48,454 nucleotides of DNA from a virus: positions 1 to 48,454 of IMG/VR virus record IMGVR_UViG_3300006753_000011. One strand, 5' to 3'. The position numbers were made by a program, and so were the translations under genes. Under the pieces are notes generated by a model that saw only the letters and a program-made list of their open reading frames with translations, was not told the origin of the DNA and did not search any database. Of this stretch, positions 12,001 through 18,400 are shown one piece after another (the stretch's first letter is position 1; every line of letters begins with the position of its first letter).

Positions 12001-12335
12001 AATGTAAAAGTGTAAAATCTATTTCTGTCAACAAATGTAAGCTTATCTCCAACAATCGAGCGAACCGGAGGACAAGCATCAACATCTTGAGTTGTGTTCG
12101 CTGAATTTATAGTTATAAGAACCGATCCTGCGGCTGCAGATGAATAAATCGGATCCCTCGTCAAAGTATTCATACCAGAATAATCCGACACAGGATATAC
12201 TGAGTTTGTGCCGTCATTGTATTGCGGATCCGCATGGCTTCTAGCATCAGCACCCACAACTCGTACGCTTACTTGAGTTCTTGAGGTAGTTCTGCCGAAG
12301 GTAATACCGCTTGATGTTGTTTCTGTTTTAGACAT
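3048..12335 (-). CDS. Giant virion protein, 3095 aa, with repeated helix-beta modules
   Basis: A single open frame of 3095 codons starts at an ATG preceded by AAGGGAAG. It has no signal peptide. Residues about 90-750 are Ala/Gly/Thr-rich and contain at least five related modules, each a short Ala-rich helix (such as IAAAI or LITAM) followed by beta strands. They centre near residues 195, 385, 490, 600 and 730, and a sixth lies near 2110-2160. An acidic Gly/Asp linker (about 792-835) separates this from a Tyr/Pro/His/Trp-rich body of about 2100 residues that I do not recognise. The C-terminus (about 2990-3095) is helical and basic. It follows the LamG/MAM giant after a 100-base gap and is coupled to the 326-aa gene. 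A peripheral baseplate or host-contact role is inferred. The length far exceeds any T4 baseplate protein. Confidence 0.9.
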   Translation of the reverse strand: MSKTETTSSGITFGRTTSRTQVSVRVVGADARSHADPQYNDGTNSVYPVSDYSGMNTLTRDPIYSSAAAGSVLITINSANTTQDVDACPPVRSIVGDKLTFVDRNRFYTFTFGGAGATDVAATAKFTPTASRARGEIAFEGAVANGGTVELRDADGNAVVYVFDTSVDTVDGSKNGSGQVIVGIASNARTPPLTAAAADAADFLLAVNATTGNTGNSLTLNITAESEGTLAGDPLTGTDAASRGNIIKLTQDNPGIAGNAAIKLTNTGDYVHATYFIGGRGLSPGYIHGATLTFKDVLGTRYSATCSAGTAAAASFEFSAPAVKASTVTFESTNGTIVAYEAVGDCDDIPTGESKRIDLSSTSSVQTIYYQQGPTAAQSALNLITAMSIGHGAEILTSVSDAVVALTQRVGGTNGNTTISCSTNFTNSIVNGGSYTTNTVGALADGTNLTYTQSTATKIGVSGITTTSHLAKAIKESLNEAAQYGVSSSSRSTAAGALLDIETITGDNEYVDVTMKTAGQKGNIPINGTLITDGHVRLGKTCGKIVINSIAGMSTDDAFVISDVAASPTAFDATSFTGFGGEANKEATALAIAAAITANSVVNPFLTAQASGHEIIICAKTSADVGSPCTSQGCDEPVIAIGWIPETDDCGADPCSDKPLGMVIIQDKGNKKDSGIDDQVLDDIGESGFDEGANVLDVTEAGDVGAAGTTEAVAEILADAITDKANESFIVKILPEPTKIKGGMPVSEVILQVTSTSEGDLVGGGFEDNIYVEPIYAEPTYVDGDPTFDFEITVGDDPDQPVVYETGGGNGDNGDDAPDSGENQGVDDTTKDDKAPFSQDKIYFRGGIDAPYSRRCNLLQAGSSGDYDNQNPSSVQNINPNAAGLYGFASGPLENDADYLNNLLLNRNGPYEHPMWKQIRNAEHKLARNHRANNIISVDPLGPAGTTKKSNEYFKWPGNTKSPPTMPGEDDYPHHIIIDYPSPKDILETDPSSFLPPVKLTLATPRFTCNGGVESNTRYYYEPPVVTRHSPFVYRVDDVRDLAADAETVTAVVRSTLFNGLHFFTNPEMNEIHGISDGATVDLEAGRHLRNKEVYGFFYASARELQESRNFLFREQIFPKEVNTFRTLTRQRLNYEEVRGYHENGMHRRLSHIRSFWRTNKCDRIRPYHLRPQIGNRSMLVAQTPYSSINHPWALPWHGVWNTYQKDGQYIEGWEMSHGLYSKPDLAAMQALNPLWLPVYGQPWFGSGIAVWYNSFKKEDAIIQFGDLDVPGESHPNIYGVGYAEITCSVITKAHLIHEPKIGPDFDSDGTPDFTDPTPTASVPAYEAKDWVGPNGAAADDAITKDYIINQKMDHQPYDFSLISMWPLDWPAHIATVERLPSEFTISSAGKSKFVWGEKEAHGQWTPYGGQYSRGHVCLGLAPNRLGTPYKCDGQTIDEDECNKESDPFAFGKCQDKWPTSVDWFLKGAPKPPTEPIDIIALKGLDHLTGQYRNDRDVESSPPSFRTGAAGELIYSTKPTITFYKRGPVEFDPPGYPAGNVPSKANMASDYGGILDGNDDATELLPGRFVYHWTTNRHHVMHADKVWLTDTQLGYQTSTASFQFLRHAWPYFQPLWRLDELSERAPMHNTYLEFVSDITPMSRDYSILPEFRLSLNQEEYDEVLREASEKDVPVYVLNSRKRLIRNLYKPVKHVANFLNLEGVRTKYKQEGPELNQVGEVNINVISQSAADVELPSSEQVYHYIPAGDVVETNYNQDPVVESWRTDPVSVNFYERHGHTEAGENFAKLLEQDDKAFIADKETVPSTVRLSFRAIKKLLPYKDFYPVNRTITLGAQLADVYTSSISHDPDVYERLKYTSSFTPHAEILENYPKLTTIAAAATQSFIEPLFAPGIMYNSIKSGIAVSYPLYHKPPRYYGNPNIVSDFGPYAHDTRGGTSTGRFLSSSADGASWDVSGDATVCEAAGNCGTWPHSHDPKKTISMGYGSMMGVASAMPTFLMSKHKYQMPFEALYNLDVLEGVYSNLANKLSDGNIYMVDDFFDNDRGHNVQGSLASDPHAWTTATGSATLVATDCSAGDCGVNNEKFIVYLSAWPAYAKFSFTAKASPAVPTISPNEVVIQYAWNDDEAVRATNIAAAINTHATGTAGMNPTSGKGSYFVDYWPNTGPGRSNQILTASVSGAVVTIHSAHSLSLEQQRLIQISASSGISNLEGAFKWYFGTVGLADQQSREYPTHRNTSEHAFRPHFSPTGEMAGFSHPGSYNIERRIYESSINNFLAETINFFIQKTTDGLGKYFDLRMPIAVSKPAHPTIKVERGTTYYMTVNLYMGESHVMCEGPRFADVPYIRDFASASMRGAFFGPPMEVVHRSFSDGGPSSSMTNPLSSISGATTNPGYGIYQGCGDNDFGSTCDNGLIDNITDPAYHHVTPPYFYGPSSIVMKYEATESEINIVDLVAKIRDQSLYFEEYITGLTGSDVAGYSSLRFPSSSLCPKIPTPESVSTGSVARMKIESSFDIFGGAGGHGMSTAPGVVPQLIPVQSLPEFRDSEPQTHVWAMMPKWVCPVLDFGLPGTIVRNVKNYRDFGYAITEAGMYGEHEKIYDKKIKGTVPYYDFLSGRSMWLGYGVDPYSREDLEYMKTHFTNMEKIYGLVNKDSADVDLAVLEKAGLTFAITDPTQDRASLEKKGIYFQISEAFPENYSPEISDATAFATDLDSAAAKSGYVTTRSEVFSEGVTGSLVDLLGFKDYASPMPIGKIAAKKVISEAIVAIPYFEEPWYVDMDFASPVSMKSQRRTIAGTLQEAIIPGKYFLKIDPILFENALSVLLVDHLTTPGSEENERCKKTWVDFKHALGHVEKMDLGRMIKRLIGIGTTSGDPGRVGYMLPPEFDFINNSAVSPFQMVLAPFQHTLDRVDLMHIWQNLMPDVSLRATKVKSDVILQPGVQVLSGWSPDLLGSGWAPPGSPAAAAGTDIHGPARQAFVDSNVGQFLNTTAINLVLQGKAFNGYISKNRPKTSAEYFEKLRWMVFKVKQRAAQDYGKYRERQIDVALRNQGVNRAAAGSAYLHQVDSLSTKELYGANWPYDYFSLLEKAKIDIEYEVIK

Positions 12336-12435
12336 GTCTTCCCTTAACTACTAAGTAAATAGATTATATATAAATTCTGCCTCTACGTTAAGAATAAGTT
12401 AGCCGACTATAGTTTTGCATGCCAAACCCCCATTG
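12336..12435 (-). promoter_or_regulatory. Longest intergenic gap; candidate promoter and RBS for the 3095-aa gene
   Basis: This 100-base gap is the only sizeable non-coding stretch in the window. On the minus strand it is AT-rich, with TTTATATATAATC at about 12363-12375, one mismatch from the T4 late promoter core TATAAATA. It also has a Shine-Dalgarno-like AAGGGAAG just before the ATG at 12335. Near 12410-12427 an imperfect inverted repeat surrounds GCATGC, but no U-run follows, so I do not call a terminator. A separate promoter for the 3095-aa gene is plausible but unproven. Confidence 0.3.
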
Positions 12436-15400
12436 TTAGCTTCCCACTTCGGTGCCTTGCTCGATCCCCAGATATGGTATCGCGCGGCCCGTTCCTGACT
12501 TTACGATGGCCTCGATGTCGCCATATGTAGGACTATTCGGATCTAATTGCTCAAAAATGCTCAGATCAAGTTCTGCAATTGCCTTAATCCACGCAACCTG
12601 ATCATTTGTTCGCGGGATAGTGTGGCTAACATATGCATTATCATATTGAGAGCCATGTGCAATGCCGCCGCCACTGGTTGAGAGAGAGTCTAGGGTTTGA
12701 TCTACATTTTTGCCATACACCAATCTGTCTCCGCGGTTTCTGTGTCTCTTGTGTGCTGAGGCTCGGTGAACTTTATCGCTAGAATTACTAGCTGATCCTG
12801 ACGTTATGCTATAATCTTCTTTATGAATTGTTCCTGTGGGGGACTCTTCAGCTGCAGCCAGCGATCCATCAGCGGAGCTTCCGAAAGTAGTACCTAGTGT
12901 TGTTGTTTCATATACTCTAGACGTAGCATCTTTACCTCCATAAAATCCATTAACAACCAGCGCGGATGACGATACTGCACAAATAATTGGCTGATTGCCA
13001 ACTGAGCCTGGTATGCCCTGCATCAAATCTATATAACCTAATACAGAGTTTATCTCCGAGAGAATGGTCCAATAATAATCTCGTTTATCCAAATATTCAT
13101 CATAATATCCCTGAGTTGCCGGGGCTTGGAGGCTGCCCACCAAAATCAAGTTGGTGTTGCCAAAAGCAACCAGTATTGCTTGTTCCAGGCGCCCGAGAGT
13201 ATCTACAAAATCATCGCCAAGCTCAACAAGATAGGGGAAGCTAGCATAATCATCGTTCGCATCATGCACTGCTGATGAAAAGTTAAAAGTTGCTTTATTT
13301 CCGCCGGCATCAAACATAGTTAAGTGGGGGCCCTCAGCTATAGCCTCCTCTCGAGTTGCTACAGAAGGAAGCTTATTCCAGTCTTTGATCCAGATTCTCC
13401 CGTGAGCGGTCGACCCGACTTGGTCAAATGCGACGCCTGGTGTTGCTGAGGAGGTGTTAGAATAATCAGCAAACTGAGAATGTGCGCTAACACCAAACTT
13501 CCCAGAATGTGCCGCCAACATTGAATGACAATGCTTGCGCAGATGGTAATTTCTCCACGGAAGTGCATTGTGCACAGCAAAAACCTCATGAGGCGTTGTA
13601 AAGAACCCTCGCGAAGAATCTAATATATCACCAGGGCTTGAAAAGCGATTAACAAACCGCGTTTTGTTCTTTTGGTGCTGAATAACATCAGAACCAACAA
13701 CAACACGGTATTTCCATGCCTCAAACTCAGTTCTATCTGGTAGTTTGTAATTTTTGCCACGTGCTGGTGAAAGAAGGCGCCCCTCGGTGCCAAAAGAAGA
13801 TGCGGCGAGGGTATATCCAGCACCTAAGCCGGTATCTCCAAGCGTTGTAAGATACATGCTAGCAATTTCTTGCTGATATGTTCCTGAGGGTTCCGTAGAG
13901 TTGTCACCAGCGTCCGAAGCTTCATATATATCGCCCTCTTTCTTAACAAAATAAGGATCATTCGCCTCGCGACCAAACGTATTAACATATTCATAGCGAT
14001 TATAATAATTGCCTGCTTTAGTCGCTGGTAAAACACTACCAAAATACTCACGTGGTCCAACTATGCTAGCTATCATGTGATTCTTTTTATCAGTAGAGTC
14101 AAGCTGGGCTGGTGTCAAAGAACCAATCTGAATATTTCTAATATTGACCGGTCGTTTTGCTAGCTCTTCTCTTGTGTGAACCGCATATGGGCGATTGTGG
14201 TCATCGTGGGTCGGGTGAAGCAGTCTAAGAGAGCCATATGGCCCGAGAGCAGGAAAAGGCGCAGTAAACCCGGTAGTAAGAATCTTTATATTATCTAAAG
14301 CGCAATCGGCGTTGTGTATGATGGGAGAGAAGTACACAAATCTAACAAAAAACTTGGTTTTTATGAGGCTGCTTATATCAATCTGCCCTCTCTTCCAATC
14401 AGCAGCCTGCGAAGTTTGTTGTTGGCCAGATAAGCTTGTCGCAGAAGACTGAGTGCCGTCGACATCCCATGTTGTCGTAAAATCAGTGCCTCCATCAGAA
14501 AAATCTGACTCATATGAATATTGAACCGATAAATTACCATGAGGCAAGCCATACATATGATATTTAAACTCAAGATACGCGGCGGATTCTCCAAGGTTTA
14601 CAAAATCTGCATTGCTCAACAAGTCAATCATCGGAGTGCGTAAACCAAATATTCTTCCCAAATCATCTAAAGTTGGTTGAGGCGCTGCAACTGCATAATA
14701 TGTTGAATTATCACCAGTTAGTGGGCCTGAATTGGCCGATGATGGGCCTTGCTGGTTTATTTTCCACCCAGATTCTGACGCTCCGGTAAATGTATGGTGA
14801 TTGGTTACGTTCGAAAACTGGTTATCGGATTCCGTGGTTGAGCCGGCGTTGATAACGACTTGTATATTATCTAAAGCACAATCAGCATTATGTATAATAG
14901 GAGAAAAGTACACAAATCTAACAAAAAACCTAGTTTTTGCAAGACTGTCCAAGTCAATGCGCGCTGTCTTCCAATCAGCATCCTGCGAAGTTTGTTGTTG
15001 GCCAGATAAGCTTACTGCAGAGGTGTTTGTGCCGCCATAGTCCCATACTGTTGTAAGATCAACACCCCCATCAGAAAAATCCGACTCATATGAATATTGA
15101 ACCGATAAATTGCCGTGTGGTAGGCCATACATGTGATATTTGAACTCTAAATATGCCGTATCCCCGCTGGAAGGTGTATAATCTGCATCCAATAAATCAA
15201 CCATTGGGGTGCGCAGACCAAATATTCTTCCTAAATCATCTAAATTTGATTGAGGCGCTGCAACTGCATAATATGCTGAGCCGTCGCCAGTTAGTGGGCC
15301 TGAATTAGCCGATGATGGGCCTTGCTGATTTATTTTCCATCCTGATTCTGATGCTCCAGCTAGTGTATGATGATTTGTTATATTAACAAATCGGTCTTCT

Positions 15401-18400
15401 TCAGATGGATCATCTCCTGTTGGCGCGGGGGGTTCGGAGGCGCCCAATGTGGGGCTGGACCCAGACATTTCTGGTGGCATATTATATTCACTTGAAAATG
15501 GAATATCAAGCACAAGAACTTTAGATATCGCGCCTATAGACTCCTCGAAATCTAAAACCATATCAAAAGCTTTGCTGTCGCTTAAAAGCTCGCCGGAACC
15601 TTCCATAACCAAAGCCCAACCTTCGGGGCGCGACATTCTGTTGTCAAAATTATCAATACCGGGACCGTCTCCTGCCGTAACACTAGGTTGATTCAAGTAG
15701 GCATGTCTATACTGGTTCCCTCCAACATGTTGGTTTGTAAAGGGGCCCTGCATTGGCACTTCAAACGTTGGTCGATAAGAATCGTGATGATAATTTGTAA
15801 ATTCTGTTGAACCTGAAAAATATAAATCATAATCAGCGTTGTAGTCTTTTGCTTTAAAGCTATCAAAAGAGCTTGAATACATATTGAACGGCAATAAACG
15901 AGTACTCTTATCGTCCGTGGGTTTATAATCGTCTTTTCCAGTACCATCTGCATTTGAGCTTGATAAATCATCAGCCGTCATCGTAAATGCTTTAATAATT
16001 CGCCTTTTTTTGTTTTTTGGCCAAGCATCCGGAATAATTTCGTCTATACAGTCTTTTGTCGGTAATTCATGGTCCCTATCAAGCCAAACAAAGTCATTAT
16101 CACTGCCGAATTTTATAACACCTTTATAAAAATCCGGCTTTTGCTGATCATCTGGGTTACTGCCACCCTTATACGACTTAATAATATCAGAATCCAAGTG
16201 AACTAGCTTGCTAAGCGCCCTGTCATAGTAATATGATGCACTATATTGTGTTTTTGGCGAGGATCCATAAGACAAAGCTAGCGTATCGTTACCTGAAAGC
16301 TCGGTAATTATAGTTTTTAAGATTATATCTTTATTACTATCAACAGAAGCATCACCAGAAGTCAAAACACCGCTTCTTTCTGCTCGATTTTTCCACCAAA
16401 AACAGTTTGTGTTCTCAGCATGCCCCGTTCCATTGGTGAAGTTGGTAAAATCTAAACCTGTGTCACCATCTGGCTCTGTGAAGCTTTTATTTCCATCGGA
16501 TCCGGCAGTACCTTGTGTCACAGTAATATTGTTTCCATTGGCCGCGGCGGTGAAGCCGATGGCTGTACCAGCACTAATTCGGGCAATGATTTGATCCCGA
16601 ACGCCTGCTGCTGTGAGGTCAACGAGGTCGCCAAACCAAATAGAAGTAGTTGTTCCAGGAATATAAGCACCGGTGTTACTCGCAATATTTCCGCCCATAG
16701 AAATGTTATATGTCGTTGTAACGCCAGCAGCATCTGTAATCGTGAAATCTTTAGTGTCTACCAGTTGAGCTTCTGCGCAAGTTATGATTGTTCCTTCAGC
16801 GGCGGTACCGACGGGCGCATGGCCATATTTCCAGTTGTATAGAAGCTCATTAATGCCTTTAAACTGCTCAAATGGCTCTGGCTTGTCCATTTCAATGGTT
16901 GGAAACTTGTGAAAATACTTATTTCTCTCCAAAATATGGCTTTCAACCATGTTTCTTAAGAATTCAACCTTGTTTGCGGACGCAGGAATCAATTGAAAGA
17001 TGAAAAAGGTCACCGCATCGTCAATCCACTTAAAATATTCAACAAACTTGTCTAAATCGGGCTCATTTTCGACACCTTCAAAGAAAATGCTTCTCAATTT
17101 CTCTAATTGCTTGTAAGATGGTCTATATCTATTAACTGGATCACCAACAAGGTTGTTAAAACCAACAATTGTACCAAACATGTTAACCATCTTGTCGGAT
17201 ATCACCTGATACATGCTCTTTTCAACCGATATTAGGTGTTGTACGTATGTTGTATCTCGCGTGAAAACAATATCATCCTGTTGATTGAGGATTTTAACCA
17301 TGTCATCGCTGTTGGCGATCTCAGGCAGTCTTTGTTTCGCTGTTGGCACGAACTCTAAATCAACAGCTTCAGATGTGCTGACAACAAAATGATCTCCCCG
17401 GGCAGGGTATAGATACGTATTAATATCACTCATAACTCCATAGCGTTTATTTGTGCGATCATCTACCGACCCCGATGATATATCGTCAACAGCAAACTGA
17501 CCATTCGCATCAGATCCAGTTACGTTGGTAAAATCCCAGTGAAGAAGCAATGTTTCTATCTCTGGGATTCGTACTTGCCACAAAGTTTGGGCGCCTGCTG
17601 TGCCTGCGTCCAAGTCTCCCTTAGATCCGGCGCCGAATAATGTATTTTTATATGGTTGAAGGCGCCCGAAGCTGGCCGCATTACGAGCATGAGCCCTAAT
17701 AACTTCATCTTCTAGATAATCATACCACATTCTAACTGATGAAATTTTAACATCAGATGGTGTTATAAGATCGCCATTAAAGCTTGTTCTGTGGGCGCCG
17801 GCAAAAACTCTTTTCGCACTCTCAAAAAACTTTATAGCTGCAGCTTTGGTTAAGCCGTTGGCGGCAGTCAGGGTAAATTCATTTTGCAACGTATCAGAGA
17901 TATAATTTACACCATATAGTTCAATTGTATAATCCACGATTGTTGGTGATAAAATTTTATCAGCCAAAGGATGAATTACTGGTTTAATTCTTACAGCAAG
18001 GTTCCACTTTTCATTATCATACACACCCTTAAAAGACGAAGTGGTTATAAGCTCTTCAATATCTGAACCGCCTACTAGCTTAAATTTAACACTCCTATTG
18101 TCATCATCTGATTTTATAGCTTGTACTTGAAAATTAACACTGTCATCGACTGCAAAATTAAAATTTTGATTCATATTCTCTTCTGTGTCGCTAGTAATGA
18201 GATGCAACCCAAACAAAGAAACTGCGCTGTCAGGATAAGTCGATGAATTTAAATCATCTTTAATCGATCTTTTTGGAAAAATAACCTCTGCTTCCAGTGT
18301 TGCGGCAAGCGATCCGGGTTCTGCAGTGGCATCCATATTAAACGCAGGAATAAAAGAAAGAGAGTTGGAGTCACTTGAATCATAGTATTGATATACAGTG

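Noticed and set aside
12410-12427. Rho-independent terminator after the 2905-aa gene
   Set aside because: The inverted repeat around GCATGC has a mismatch and too small a loop, and no U-run follows.
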